Assembly: GCF_000018545.1 (NCBI RefSeq)
Contig: NC_012586.1
Location: 496,001 to 560,000, forward strand
Reading direction: 5' to 3'
DNA: 64,000 nt
Source of the DNA: Sinorhizobium fredii NGR234
GTDB taxonomy: Bacteria; Pseudomonadota; Alphaproteobacteria; Rhizobiales; Rhizobiaceae
Shown here: one piece after another, positions 36,903 through 46,960 of the stretch
How positions within the stretch are numbered: the stretch's first letter is position 1
Layout of the letters: each line of letters opens with the position of its first letter
Translations under genes and position numbers: made by a program
Notes under the pieces: model-generated
Databases searched by the model: none
Seen by the model: only the letters and a program-made list of their open reading frames with translations
Told to the model about the DNA's origin: nothing

Positions 36903-38357
36903 TCAAGCGGCCCAGTAGGGGACATATCTTGCGTTCCGCTTTCCCTGGTCGGGATCGGCAGGTGCAATGCGGCCGAGCTTAATTGAGTCAGCGATGACCG
37001 CGGACACAGCCTGATACTCTTCCGGTGCCAGAGAGAACCGCTCTCTGAGCGTGGCGTTGCTCATGTAATCATGGGTGAGCCAGCGCAGGACGCAGTGGAA
37101 GAAGCATGCCCGCAGCTTCTCAGCCTTCGACATTTGACCGAACGTCTTCGGTGCGAACAGCACGACCCGCATCGAACTCTCGGATGAGATGAAGTCAGGA
37201 GCGGGCAGGTGCTGTGCTTCGATTTCGATCAGTGTTTTGTCAAGCCCACCGCCGCGCTCCTCGCAAAGGCCGAACGACCGCATGGTCGCAGCGAGCTTCT
37301 CGTTTCTCGAGCGGCGCTCATCGAGAATGCGGTCAGTGCTGATCAGAGAGCTACCTGGATTGGTGACTTCGATGCGGTTCTCATAGATTTCGACGACGGG
37401 ACCGACGCCGGTCGCCATGAAATCCTGGTGTATGAGAGCATTGGCGATCACTTCACGAACGGCCGTTTCCGGGAAATGCGGCACCATCCGCCGAACGCCA
37501 TCGATGTATCGCTCCTCTTTCGGCAGCCGCTCCATCAGAAACCGCATCATTCCGGTAAAGCCGACGGCGTACCCTTTCTTGCCTTCCTGCTCGAAGTCGG
37601 AACGCGATTTGTCGCGGCCGGAGTATTTGACGATGCGAACGGTCTTGCCAGCTATCGATGGGAAAACGGTGACATCACGCGCCAACATGATGGCGCCCAG
37701 ATTGGTGATATCGAAACGGCCTTCCAGATTGTCGAGAAGGAAGCCAGCATCGACCATCTTTCGAATGATCTCCTGAGGATTTTTCGGCTTGGGATCACCT
37801 GTCAGATCGTAGATGGGGTCCGGGTCGAGCATAGCGAAGACGCCGTCCGCGGTGACGTTCGATGACGCAACTGCGGTTTCAAAGCGTCGGCGCCCTGTTG
37901 CTATCCAGAGTGAACGCTCGTGCTCAGGGAACTCGGCGAGCTTCTTCTTGTTTTCGCCGATGCGAACAAATTCGGTGCCTGCAAATTTTACAGGCCGCTC
38001 ATAAGACGGCTCGATGGCAACGACGGAATACGCCAGATCATCGCAAACAAAGTCCAGAACCTCAATGAGCACCCGCGGCTCGACCATGCGAGTTAGCCAG
38101 TTGGTGAAATCCTCGTTGCCTTGCTTTTGTTGCTGCAGACGAAGCTCCGTGCCTACCCGCCTCTTCGTACGATCCTCCACTCCAAAGACGAGAAAGGCGC
38201 GATCTCTGCCGGCGAGCATGGCCGAATTCGCAAGCGCGGACACATATTCCCCGATCTCGCGTGGATCCTTATTGTTGACCTTGAATTCCAACCATGCGCT
38301 TTCGGTGGGTTCTTCCAGCAGTCGGCTTAGAAGTGCGCAGGGATCGTGAATCGGCAT
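36903..38357 (-). CDS. Schlafen AlbA_2 - HATPase_c ATP-binding protein
   Basis: 484 residues. The N-terminal AlbA_2 domain (ESAWLEFKVNNKDPREIGEYVSALANSAML; FLVFGVEDRTKRRVG) is followed by a GHKL ATPase-like domain: FPETAVREVIANALIHQDF (N box), VVEIYENRIEVTNPGS and RNEKLAATMRSFGLCEERGGGLDK (G boxes), and a C-terminal helical part (MSNATLRERFSLAPEEYQAV) like a winged helix. Such proteins are annotated as putative transcriptional regulators or helicase-related and are frequent in defence islands. Same strand as its nuclease neighbours, 48 bp upstream of the fusion gene. Confidence 0.88.
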   Translation of the reverse strand: MPIHDPCALLSRLLEEPTESAWLEFKVNNKDPREIGEYVSALANSAMLAGRDRAFLVFGVEDRTKRRVGTELRLQQQKQGNEDFTNWLTRMVEPRVLIEVLDFVCDDLAYSVVAIEPSYERPVKFAGTEFVRIGENKKKLAEFPEHERSLWIATGRRRFETAVASSNVTADGVFAMLDPDPIYDLTGDPKPKNPQEIIRKMVDAGFLLDNLEGRFDITNLGAIMLARDVTVFPSIAGKTVRIVKYSGRDKSRSDFEQEGKKGYAVGFTGMMRFLMERLPKEERYIDGVRRMVPHFPETAVREVIANALIHQDFMATGVGPVVEIYENRIEVTNPGSSLISTDRILDERRSRNEKLAATMRSFGLCEERGGGLDKTLIEIEAQHLPAPDFISSESSMRVVLFAPKTFGQMSKAEKLRACFFHCVLRWLTHDYMSNATLRERFSLAPEEYQAVSAVIADSIKLGRIAPADPDQGKRNARYVPYWAA

Positions 38358-38698
38358 GGTTATGTCCTCGTTTTATCCCCCTTATATCAGATTCGGATGT
38401 GTCAGAACCCTGCGCGCAACAGAAACCGCAGAAATTTTGCATTGAAAACAAAGGGATGCCGCTGAGCATTCCATGCGGATTTTTATCCACGTTTTGAATG
38501 CTCGGTTCGCGGTTATACATTTCGCCGGCGGGCAAATTTAGTCGTTAGGTTTTATCCTTGTTATGTCAGAGTCCGAAGCTTTTTCTCTATCCGGGCACAA
38601 TGAAAACAATAGGATAGATGTCTCGACCGACGATGCGTCATATCATTGCCGTAGACTGACGTGGTCCCTTTACTCGGCCCCTAGCGTGGAGCTCATCA
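38358..38698. other. Non-coding gap, nothing recognised
   Basis: 341 bases between the AlbA_2 gene start and the recombinase 3' end; AT-richer than its surroundings (TTTTATCCCCCTTATATC). It must hold the AlbA_2 gene promoter. No repeat, attachment site or RNA identified. Confidence 0.4.
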
Positions 38699-41057
38699 CT
38701 AAGCGGCGGACTCCCATACCTGGTTCAGAATCTTGGCCGCAAGAGCGGCCTTGTCTTGCGGGAGGAAGCGGCCATAGTGGCTGGCGACCATCTCGGGGGT
38801 GTCCTGGATGGCGTAACTCGCCTGCTCGTAGGAGCCCGTCTGTTTGAGGATGTGCGTGGCGAGCACGTCACGGACATTGTGCGGCCCATGCGGTAGCAGG
38901 CCCTTGATCGCGCCGCGGCCGGTATAAGGATTGTAGATGCCATAGCGTTGGATCGTCAGCCGCCAGGCCTCATAGAAGGTCGTCTGGTTATAGGCGGCGT
39001 CCCTGCTGTTTGCCTTCACCGTCTTCACAAATAGAGTGCCGGGGTCGTCGGCGCCGGCCAACAGCACCCCGCGATGCCGCTCGATGTAGGCGTTTAGGTA
39101 TTTGTAAAGGTCCAAAGAGGTCCGGCAGGACCAGGCGGAAGGGTTTTGAGCCGAAGAAGGAGGAGTTGGCGTTCTTGAAGGCGTTCGCCGGGACCAGTAC
39201 TTCCCAGCCGCGGTCGCGATCGCTCCAGCGGATTTCTCCACGCTTCATATCCTCGAGCCGGCGCTCCGATGTCGGGAAATGCCCGCGCGGGCAGACAAGC
39301 AATTGCCGCAGGTTCTTCTGGCGAAGGCCGAGGTGCAAGCCGAGCCGCAACATCAGGAACGACCGGACAGCCTCGGCGGCGGCCCGCGGATAGCGATCCT
39401 CGTCCGGCATGCGCTTGAGGATGTCGTCGGTGATCTTGCGGTATTCGGCGAGGGGGCTGTCCGCCTCGAGCACGCACATGATCGGCTCGAATGGATCCCG
39501 GTGAACCCGCATCACCCGCTGAATTTCCTTCGAGCGATTCGAAGCGTGCTTGAAGCAGGCTTCGCAGACCGCGTGCCAATCCCGCTCGGCCGCTGCAATC
39601 GCTGCCGCGGAGATCAGCCCAGGTATCGGCGTCACATTTCGGACGAGCTCCGGGTGTTGCCAAAGCCAGCCCGTTTCGGCGCGCACCAGGTTGAGAAGAA
39701 CGCTCAGCATGTCCTCTTCCCAGGTGGTGTAGAAGCCGCGTCGACGCTCGCGCCACTGCAGATACCAGTCCCAGACACCGGGAAAAACCAGGAGGTCGAA
39801 GGTCTACTGGCTGAGCGGAACGCCATAGCCTTTGACGGGGCCCTTCGGAGATGCAGCCAAGGCGCCGAACATCAGCCCGAGATGTTCGATCTTCTGCGCA
39901 GCCGTTTCCTCTCCCCAGACGCCGTTTCGCTGGAACCCGAGTGCCGTCAGCGTGGCCGTCTTGAAACGGATGAGATTGGCCATTTCCATGGCGAGGCGGG
40001 GAGGGGCGTCGACCACGCCGAAAGAAGGTCGGGATCCTCGATAGGCGTATGATCGTTTTCTTCCCAATCCAAGGCATCAGCCGACGCTCGTGATGACGGG
40101 GATCCGCCGTAGGAAATCGCCGGGAATCGGATGGCGTAGCGCTGTCTGGTCGCCATTGCTTGGAAACGGCGGTAGTCGGTGGAACCGGAGATAATCACGC
40201 GGCGAACCCATTCGAGGATTTCCTGGCGCTTACCAAACGGCAGGCTGTTGAAGTTGTCCGGCAGATGCCGAGCGAGCCGGCGCCGCTCCGCGGCACTGAT
40301 ATTGCTTCCGACCTCATGGCCAGACGCCGATCGCGCCTGGTGCGGCAGCTTGGCCTTGAAATAGCCGTCGGGCAGCCGGTACCGACGCTCGATACGGGAC
40401 AGGATGTCAAAGCTCGCGATCGACCGCGGCGCTTTGGTGCCTTTCGCCCAGCTCAGCAGAGTCTTGCGGTCGAAGGCATGCTCGTCGCTGATCACGGCGC
40501 GATGCAGATGCCAATAGCTGTCGCCGTGCCGGCGCATGTGATAGATGAGCGCCTGCTGAAATTCTTCAGGCTCCTCGGTCCGGTCGAACAGCGGCGTCGG
40601 GAAGTCCTCGATCGGCCTTAGCTCAACGGCCTGCTTCGCTCGTGACTGCTCTGGTTTCACGGTGGCCGTGGCTGCCGCGGAACTCGGCCGAGCCGCCATT
40701 GCTTTGGCCGAATCGCCAGCAGGCTTCATTTTCCCTTCTGGGTTGCTCGACTGCCGGGCGGTCATCCTCCTCCGGTCGCTCCTTGTCCAACCACCGAAGG
40801 ATGGCTTCAAGGCCAGGACGAAGGTTCTTCTTCAGCTCCGCCGTCATCTCGTCCTCGATGCCGCAGGTGTCGGCGACGGCCTGCCAATCGATGCGCCCGT
40901 TCCGCATGGGCGGCGTCTTTCGATAGATGACCAAGCTGATGAGGTAAGGCCTGATGTTCTCGAGCGCGCGCTTCGAGGCAAACGGAGCGACGCGGATATT
41001 GCAGAATTCGGAGATCTTTCGCTGAAAGTAAAGGGAGGAAGTAGACTGTTTTCTCAT
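38699..41057 (-). pseudogene. Very large tyrosine recombinase, four lesions
   Basis: Segments in four reading stretches form one protein of about 785 residues: MRKQSTSSLYFQRKISEFC to VEQP; EGKMKPAGDSAKAM through ALDWEENDHTPIEDPD; VVDAPPRLAMEMANLIRFK to GVPLSQ, stop TAG (39804-39806), TFDLLVFPGVWDWYLQW to FGSKPFRLVLPDL; LDLYKYLNAYIERHRG to NQVWESAA. The C-terminus has the tyrosine-recombinase motifs HNVRDVLATHIL and HYGRF. Shifts lie near 40738, 40015 and 39117 (an extra T in TTT). A nonsense codon plus three shifts suggests real inactivation. Likely the former integrase of the surrounding island. Confidence 0.82.
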
Positions 41058-41227
41058 GGCGATAAGCAGTTCACATGGTCTTTGGCCGGTTGTTGCCGGG
41101 CGTGGCCTGCTAAGCCCTTATGTTTAATGAAAGTTGAATCTTTATTGGGACGCATGCCGCATCGCGCCGTGTTCCGATATGACTACAACTCTGTCGAGCA
41201 GGTGCGAGAATCTGCTATAGCGGCAAT

Positions 41228-42140
41228 ATGGGATTCGGGGTTTTCATTCATCGCTCAGATTCGATCTACGACGACAGCCCGGCGGAACGGTATCAGTTTC
41301 CGAGCCAATATCTGGGACGTGCCCAGGGCTGCATCGGAGATTGGATCATCTACTACGAGCCGAGGAAGGTAGCCGAGACGCGTGGTTATTTTGCCATCGC
41401 CAAGGTAGCTGAGGTCATTCCGGATCGCAAAGCGCCCGGCATGTACCTTGCGTTGATTGAGCCGGGGACCTATCTCGATTTCATCAACCCGGTTCCATTC
41501 AGCAATGCCGAAGGGGTGGTCGAACGGGGCCTGCTGAATGCCGACGGCCGCATCTCCGGAAGAGCGCAGTCCGCCGTCAGGCCGATCTCTCCGGGTGATT
41601 TCAATCGCATTCTCTCGCTGGGATTCGATGAACGGGAGCCGGAGTTGCCACGGGTCTGCGAGCCGGAGATCGTCGATCCGGCGCCCGGATTTGGGGAGCA
41701 GCTGCAGCCACCCTTCGCTTTTGAGCAGGAGCGTGATCGCGTCACTCAGCTCACTTCTAGAATTGTTCGCAATCGTCTTTTCCGCCGTCTTGTCCTCAAA
41801 AGCTTACGACAAGCGATGTGCAATCACCGGATTGAAGCTGATCAACGGCGGCGGCCGTGCCGAAGTCGATGCCGCGCACATTCGTCCGGTGGAAGCCAAC
41901 GGCCCTGACATCTTGAGCAATGGCATAGCACTTTCCGGAACCGCCCACTGGATGTTCGATCTGGGCCTAATCAGTCTTTCCGACGACCTGAACATTCTTG
42001 TTTCGCGGCAGGTAAATGACCCGGAGAGTATCCAGTCACTCATCAACAAAACGGGAGACGCGATCGTTCCGCAGCGACCTTTCGAAAGGCCGCATCCGCA
42101 CTTCCTCCGATGGCACCGGGATAATTGCTTTAAGCATTGA
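41228..42140 (+). pseudogene. HNH endonuclease with N-terminal DNA/ligand domain, frameshifted
   Basis: The first frame (ATG 41228, MGFGVFIHRSDSIYDDSP) runs as a conserved rhizobial HNH protein (IGDWIIYYEPRKVAETRGYFA; VRPISPGDFNRILSLGFDE) to RRLVLK; the second gives AYDKRCAITGLKLINGGGRA then EVDAAHIRPVEANGPD and NGIALSGTAHWMFDLGLISL, i.e. the HNH_2 core, ending at 42140. The shift is at about 41800: CTC-AAAAGCTTAC has four A where three are expected. Joined length about 303 residues, normal for the family. Predicted nuclease; possible defence role from context. Confidence 0.85.
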
Positions 42141-42312
42141 GCGCGCGGTGGTTCCGGAGCGGACAGCATGGGGCCCGCGGTTCGATTCCCTTCAAGGCGA
42201 GCACGTAAGGGCCGAGGCCCTCTCGTCGAGAGCCTTCAAGCCCGTCGATGGAGAAGTGCAGAAGCGCTCGCCGGCTCCTGGAAGGAGTCAATGAGCGCTT
42301 TTGGCCGCGCGT

Positions 42313-42792
42313 CTACTCTCTGACACTTGATGTGACAGCTTGGATCACCTGCGACGCCATGGCAAACTCGCGCTCCCGACTCGAAATTCGATGCCGTTTT
42401 GCGATCCAGTCGAAGTCAGTGTAGGCGGCGTAGACGGATCCGTCCTTCGCCTGATAGACGAGGACCCGGACGGGCCAGTCGAGTCCGGCGAGAGGATTGG
42501 CGGTGATGAACGTCGTGCCGAGTGCCGGATTGCCGAACATCACCAGGCGCGACGGTCGCACCTCGTTGCCGGCGGCATTGCCGAGCTTGGCCTGGTCGAT
42601 GACGCCGAAGAGGGTAATCCCCTTATCCTCGACGCTGACCTTGATGCGGTTCACGGTCTCGCTGACCGAATAGCGGCTCTTGACCGTGACGATACCGTCC
42701 CAGTCTGCGGCCTCGGCCGTCGACACATGAGCCAGTGCCGTCATTGCGATGAGCAAGGCTGCCGATAGTATCGCATTGCTGATCTTCATCAT
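42313..42792 (-). CDS. DUF302 family exported protein
   Basis: ATG 42792 (MMKISNAILSAALLIAMTAL), with AGAGGAG upstream; 159 residues. A signal peptide ends near TAEAAD. The mature domain YSVSETVNRIKVSVEDKGITLFGVIDQAKLG ... GNPALGTTFITANPLAGLDWPVRVLVYQ is a typical DUF302 fold. Periplasmic, function unknown; a transcript with the MFS gene upstream is possible (138-bp gap). Confidence 0.9.
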   Translation of the reverse strand: MMKISNAILSAALLIAMTALAHVSTAEAADWDGIVTVKSRYSVSETVNRIKVSVEDKGITLFGVIDQAKLGNAAGNEVRPSRLVMFGNPALGTTFITANPLAGLDWPVRVLVYQAKDGSVYAAYTDFDWIAKRHRISSREREFAMASQVIQAVTSSVRE

Positions 42793-42930
42793 TTCAAAGC
42801 TCCTCTCTCTACAGCTTTGCGCGTCCAACGGACGCGCAAAGGTCGCCGTAACACTTTGAGTTGCTGCATGAATTGTCCCTGAATCGATTTCGATCAAAGA
42901 AATCATGCAGTAGCCCCCGATGGGGCTCAT

Positions 42931-44205
42931 TCAAGGATGAGGCTCGTCGTTGCGATTTGATAATGCCGTCTCTTGTCCATTTCGATAACCGGACCTTATG
43001 GCGCGCAGCGGCACGGCAAAGAACATAGCGAGCACAGCCATCGCGACGAGCGTCAGGACTGAAGTGCTCCATCCGAAACGATCGTAGATCTGGCCGATCA
43101 CCAGGCTGCCGAAGAGCCCGCCCGTGTAATAGGAGGCGAGGTAGGCGCCGCTTGCCGTTGCCTTCTCCGTCTCGGCGATGTGGCCGACCTGGCTGGTGGC
43201 AAGCGCCTGCGCGAGAAACGTGCCGACGGCGACCATGGCGAGGCCGGCAAGCACAACGGCGCAACTACTGCTCAGAAGGGCGACGAGCCCGAGCGCAGCG
43301 CATAGGAGCGTCAGCACAATGCCGGCCCCGGCTCCGAGGCGACGCGAGATATACCCGCCGAGCGGCGTCGTGAACAGCGATGGCAGGAATACCAGATAGA
43401 CGAGGCCGAGCTGCATCGGCGACAGCCCGAGCTCGACCAGCCGGAAGTTGACATAGGTGAATGTCCCTATGAAGACGAAGAGGATCAGGAAGCCGATGGC
43501 GAGCACGATCTGCAGGCGTCGATTGCCGAGCACCGAGCGCCCACTTAGGTTCCAGTTTTCGCTCCTGCTTCGCCTGTGTCGGTCCGGCATCATGCGTTCC
43601 GTCCGCTTCAACGTGGTCCAGACGAGGGCCGCGCCCGCCAGGTTGAGCAGCGCGAAGGTCTGGAAGTTGATCGACAAACCACCGAGATCGGCAACTGCCG
43701 CCGAGAGAATGCGGCCGAAGAGGTTGCTCGCGACATTTCCGGTGATATAGGCGGCAAGCGCGCCCGTCGCCCGCTCGGCCGGGAACCGCTCCGAAAGATA
43801 GGCCATGGTGAGCGTGAAGGCGGTCGCCATGCACAGGCCCTGCGCCACGCGCAGGCCAGTGAAGATCGCGATGTCCCGCGATGTTGAGAGCAAGGCGGTC
43901 GGTATGGCAAGCAGTGCGAGACTGATCCAGATGCCGTTTCGCCGATCCAGATTGCGCCCGAAGATGCCGACGGCAACGCCAGCGGCCGCCATGCCGAAGG
44001 TGCTGGCATTGACCGCGAGACCCATTGTAGCGCGGCTCACCCCGAACTCTCGCTGCAGCGATGGCAGGATCGCCTGGGCGGCGAAGAGATCGACGAGGGT
44101 TAGGAATGCGATGAGCGCAATGATGCCGAAATGCCAGCGGTCGGCTACGGGGTTTGCCAGCACGGATACGGACGCCGGCGGCAAGGCATGATCGAGGTCC
44201 GCCAT
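42931..44205 (-). CDS. MFS transporter (DHA1-like)
   Basis: 424 residues with about 12 predicted membrane helices. The N-half has DLFAAQAILPSLQREFGVS and the loop 2-3 motif GIFGRNLDRRNGIW (motif A-like GxxxDrxGRR variant); the C-half GYISRRLGAGAGIVLTLL repeats it. Proton-driven export of small molecules is the usual role. It follows the LysR and cupin genes on the minus strand. Confidence 0.92.
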   Translation of the reverse strand: MADLDHALPPASVSVLANPVADRWHFGIIALIAFLTLVDLFAAQAILPSLQREFGVSRATMGLAVNASTFGMAAAGVAVGIFGRNLDRRNGIWISLALLAIPTALLSTSRDIAIFTGLRVAQGLCMATAFTLTMAYLSERFPAERATGALAAYITGNVASNLFGRILSAAVADLGGLSINFQTFALLNLAGAALVWTTLKRTERMMPDRHRRSRSENWNLSGRSVLGNRRLQIVLAIGFLILFVFIGTFTYVNFRLVELGLSPMQLGLVYLVFLPSLFTTPLGGYISRRLGAGAGIVLTLLCAALGLVALLSSSCAVVLAGLAMVAVGTFLAQALATSQVGHIAETEKATASGAYLASYYTGGLFGSLVIGQIYDRFGWSTSVLTLVAMAVLAMFFAVPLRAIRSGYRNGQETALSNRNDEPHP

Positions 44206-44283
44206 CGCTGTCCTCCTATAAATGTGGACGTTTCCGCCAGCGGCCGGAAACGTCCGATGATTGTATTGCTGTCGCCTTGCGGC

Positions 44284-44778
44284 TCACATGGCGTGATCGT
44301 CTTTCGACATCGGCGGCAGGATATCGGCCGAATAGAGCACGGCGGGCTTTGAGCCGTTGTTCTTCCACCAGTGGGCAAGGCTGCCGAACTCGGCGGTGAC
44401 TTCGCCAGCCTTGTGCTGGATCGGGACCTTGCAGGTGCTGCGATATTCGGTGATCGAACCTTCGACGATCAATATGTTGGCGGGTCGCGCCTCATGCGAG
44501 TGCCACGGCACGACACCGCCCGGCTGGATGACGAGCTTGCGAAACCTAAGTGCATTTCCCTTCCAGGTACTACCCTTCGATGACAGATCAATCGAGGCGA
44601 GGACGTCGTCCGTGACGCCTTCCGGGGCAGTCGCCCCCGGCTCCATGGCGCCTGCCATCACCTGATCGCTGGGGCATTCCCCAGCAAAAGCGGGCATCGC
44701 CACGCTAGTGGAGGCGAAGAGGGCGAGCGTCGCAGCGACTGTCATGGGCAGGCGGCCTGCAGTGAGCTTTCGAGGCAT
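44284..44778 (-). CDS. Secreted cupin-domain protein
   Basis: ATG 44778 (MPRKLTAGRLPMTVAATLAL) follows AGGAG; 164 residues with a signal peptide ending AFAGE. Single cupin: LRFRKLVIQPGGVVPWHSHEARPANILIVEGSITEY with metal-binding His-x-His, and GSLAHWWKNNG. Two cysteines (ECPSD, STCKVP) could form a disulphide in the periplasm. Function unknown. Between LysR (upstream) and MFS (downstream). Confidence 0.88.
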   Translation of the reverse strand: MPRKLTAGRLPMTVAATLALFASTSVAMPAFAGECPSDQVMAGAMEPGATAPEGVTDDVLASIDLSSKGSTWKGNALRFRKLVIQPGGVVPWHSHEARPANILIVEGSITEYRSTCKVPIQHKAGEVTAEFGSLAHWWKNNGSKPAVLYSADILPPMSKDDHAM

Positions 44779-44891
44779 GTGGGGTTCTCCTTTGTCGATC
44801 ACGCCGGAGAGATTCCGGCGGGCACAAGGAGATTGCGAGATATTCGGCCGGCAAAGAAATGCCGCTTGCTTTTGATTTCGATAGCCCAGAG

Positions 44892-45836
44892 CTATTGCGG
44901 CAGAGGGGGCGCATCCGCATGGGCGTCGGGCGTGCGCCGCATATCGACGCCGGCGTGCGGTGCCGCCCAGCCGTAGGACTTCACCGCGCCGACGAAGGTG
45001 GCGACGGCCGGGGAGAATCGCCGACCGGCGACGGTGACGAGACATACCTCCCGCGTGACCTCCGGTTCAGCAACGGGCCGCACCTGAAGTCCAGGAATGA
45101 CTGCGCTGTATTCGGGAATGAAGCAGATTCCGAGGCCCCCGGCTACCATGTTCTGTATCCAGTCCTCACGCTCGCTCGAATAGGAAACCCGGGTCTTCAC
45201 CCCGAACGAGTCGCAAAGGTCCGACAGATAGTCCCAGTATTCGCAGTTCACTCGCCTAAGGTAGATCTCGCCATCAATCGCCGTGATCGGTATGGCATCA
45301 TACTGACAGAGGCGATGGCCGGCGGGAAACGCCAGCATGAACCGTTCGCGAAACAGCGGCGTCACGTCGAAACGCTCGGGGAACTGGTCACTGCTCGCCA
45401 TGATGGCGACGTCGATCTCTCCGGCCTCGAGCAGTTCGGAAAGTTTGGTGGGCACGCCTTCGACGAGTTGGAGCTGAATGCCGCGGTGCCGCATGTTGAA
45501 GTCGCTGAGCAGGCCAGTGAAGCGGCGCGGCCCGATCGTGCACATGACGCCGACCTTCACATGCGCATCCTCGAGGCAGAGGAAGCGCGAGGCCTCCTGC
45601 CGGACGCCCGACAACTCGTCTACGATCGACTGAAAGCGAGGCCGCAGCAAGTTTCCAAGGTCGGTCAGGTGGGTAAGATTGCGCTCGCGCCGGAACAAAA
45701 GCCCACCGACTTCGTCCTCGAGTTGCTGAATAGCGCGGCTCAGCGCTGGCTGAGTCACGTGGCAGTTCTCGGCCGCCCGCGTGAAGTTGCGCGTTTCGCA
45801 GACTGCCAGGAAATAGCGAACATGGTGAATGTCCAT
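44892..45836 (-). CDS. LysR family transcriptional regulator
   Basis: 314 residues: MDIHHVRYFLAVCETRNFTRAAENCHVTQPALSRAIQQLEDEVGGLLFRRERN is the DNA-binding region, followed by a substrate-binding-like domain (HVKVGVMCTIGPRRF). It resembles OxyR/CynR-like LysR proteins but lacks a recognisable redox-cysteine pair. It is divergent from bdhA and followed by cupin and MFS genes, either of which may be its target. Confidence 0.92.
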   Translation of the reverse strand: MDIHHVRYFLAVCETRNFTRAAENCHVTQPALSRAIQQLEDEVGGLLFRRERNLTHLTDLGNLLRPRFQSIVDELSGVRQEASRFLCLEDAHVKVGVMCTIGPRRFTGLLSDFNMRHRGIQLQLVEGVPTKLSELLEAGEIDVAIMASSDQFPERFDVTPLFRERFMLAFPAGHRLCQYDAIPITAIDGEIYLRRVNCEYWDYLSDLCDSFGVKTRVSYSSEREDWIQNMVAGGLGICFIPEYSAVIPGLQVRPVAEPEVTREVCLVTVAGRRFSPAVATFVGAVKSYGWAAPHAGVDMRRTPDAHADAPPLPQ

Positions 45837-46028
45837 ACCTGTCCCCCCGGAAGGCTTCTACGCCAATTCCTTCGGATCGACCCGAAGCTAAAAGGAATCT
45901 TGCAAATCGTTGCTAGCGAGACGCCACCAACTCTGACGCCGCGGAGTGCCGAAATCGAGGCAGCGAACTTCCTACGCACGCGCCGCCATCGCCAATGCAA
46001 TTCACCTATCGAATTCATAGCACAGTGG

Positions 46029-46044
46029 CATTTCAGTTGAAATG
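46029..46044. promoter_or_regulatory. Palindrome upstream of bdhA
   Basis: CATTTCA-GT-TGAAATG (46029-46044) is a perfect palindrome, and ATTCAT (46013-46018) with ATGAAT (46042-46047) adds an outer overlapping dyad. It lies 60 bp before bdhA in the divergent region with LysR, a normal position for a LysR operator. Confidence 0.5.
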
Positions 46045-46103
46045 AATACAGCGCCATTCTCTCCCCGAAGAGGCCCTTCGGCCAAACGAGAGGAGACGCG
46101 GAC

Positions 46104-46934
46104 ATGCTGAAAAGTACTGACGTTGAAACCGATGCAATCCTCGGGCGCAGAACCCTCGAGGGGCGCAGCGCCATTGTGACCGGCTCCACCAGCGGCATTG
46201 GTCTCGGCATCGCCCAGGCGCTGGCGAAGGCGGGCGCGGCAGTGATGCTCAATGGTTTGGGTGACCCGGTCGAGATTGAGCGGCAGCGGGCCGAGATGGC
46301 GGACGAGAACGACGTCGACGTCGCCTATGACAGCGCCGATATGTCGAGTCCGGAGGCGATCCGGATGATGGTCGAGCGCGCCGGCGCCCGCTTCGGGCAG
46401 GTAGATATCGTCGTCAATAATGCCGGTATTCAGCATGTCGCCCCGATCACCGAATTCCCCGAGGCCAAGTGGGACGCGATCCTGTCTATCAATCTTTCCG
46501 CAGCCTTTCATCTCGTCCGCGCGACCTACCCTGCCATGCGGGCCCGCGGTTACGGGCGCATCATCAACGTTGCCTCGGCCCATGGTCTTGTCGCCTCACC
46601 CTACAAGGCCGCCTATGTAGCCGCCAAGCATGGGCTCGTTGGTCTCACCAAGGTTGTTGCCCTCGAAGGAGCGGAATTCGGCATCACAGCCAATGCGATC
46701 TGCCCCGGCTATGTCTGGACGCCGCTCGTCGAGGCGCAAATCGACGCGCAGGCAAAGTCGCACAGTATAGCCCGCGATGCGGTGATCCGCGATATTTTCC
46801 TGAAGGACCAGCCGACGAAACGCTTCGCGACCGTCGACGAATTGGGGGCGCTGAGCATCTTCCTTTGCGGCAGCGCTGCCGCCTCGATAACCGGCGCGGC
46901 CATTCCCGTCGACGGCGGATGGACGGCGCACTGA
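46104..46934 (+). CDS. bdhA: 3-hydroxybutyrate dehydrogenase
   Basis: 276 residues of the SDR family: TGSTSGIGLGIAQALAKAG cofactor site, NNAGIQHVAPI, catalytic Ser in INVASAHGLVASPYKAAYVAAKHG with the Tyr-x3-Lys pair, and CPGYVWTPLVEAQI (the 3-hydroxybutyrate dehydrogenase signature after the active site). It oxidises D-3-hydroxybutyrate to acetoacetate with NAD, in poly-3-hydroxybutyrate breakdown. The patatin gene follows 26 bp downstream and is probably co-transcribed. Confidence 0.9.
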   Translation: MLKSTDVETDAILGRRTLEGRSAIVTGSTSGIGLGIAQALAKAGAAVMLNGLGDPVEIERQRAEMADENDVDVAYDSADMSSPEAIRMMVERAGARFGQVDIVVNNAGIQHVAPITEFPEAKWDAILSINLSAAFHLVRATYPAMRARGYGRIINVASAHGLVASPYKAAYVAAKHGLVGLTKVVALEGAEFGITANAICPGYVWTPLVEAQIDAQAKSHSIARDAVIRDIFLKDQPTKRFATVDELGALSIFLCGSAAASITGAAIPVDGGWTAH

Positions 46935-46960
46935 TTGTGCGGCGAAAGAGGAGGAGAGCC

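Noticed and set aside
38563..38847. 94-codon plus-strand frame
   Set aside because: Overlaps the 3' end of the recombinase, with no ribosome site and no recognisable domain.
42165..42225. tRNA-like GGTTCGATTCCC stretch
   Set aside because: The flanking bases do not pair as a T stem and no acceptor, anticodon arm or CCA can be built.
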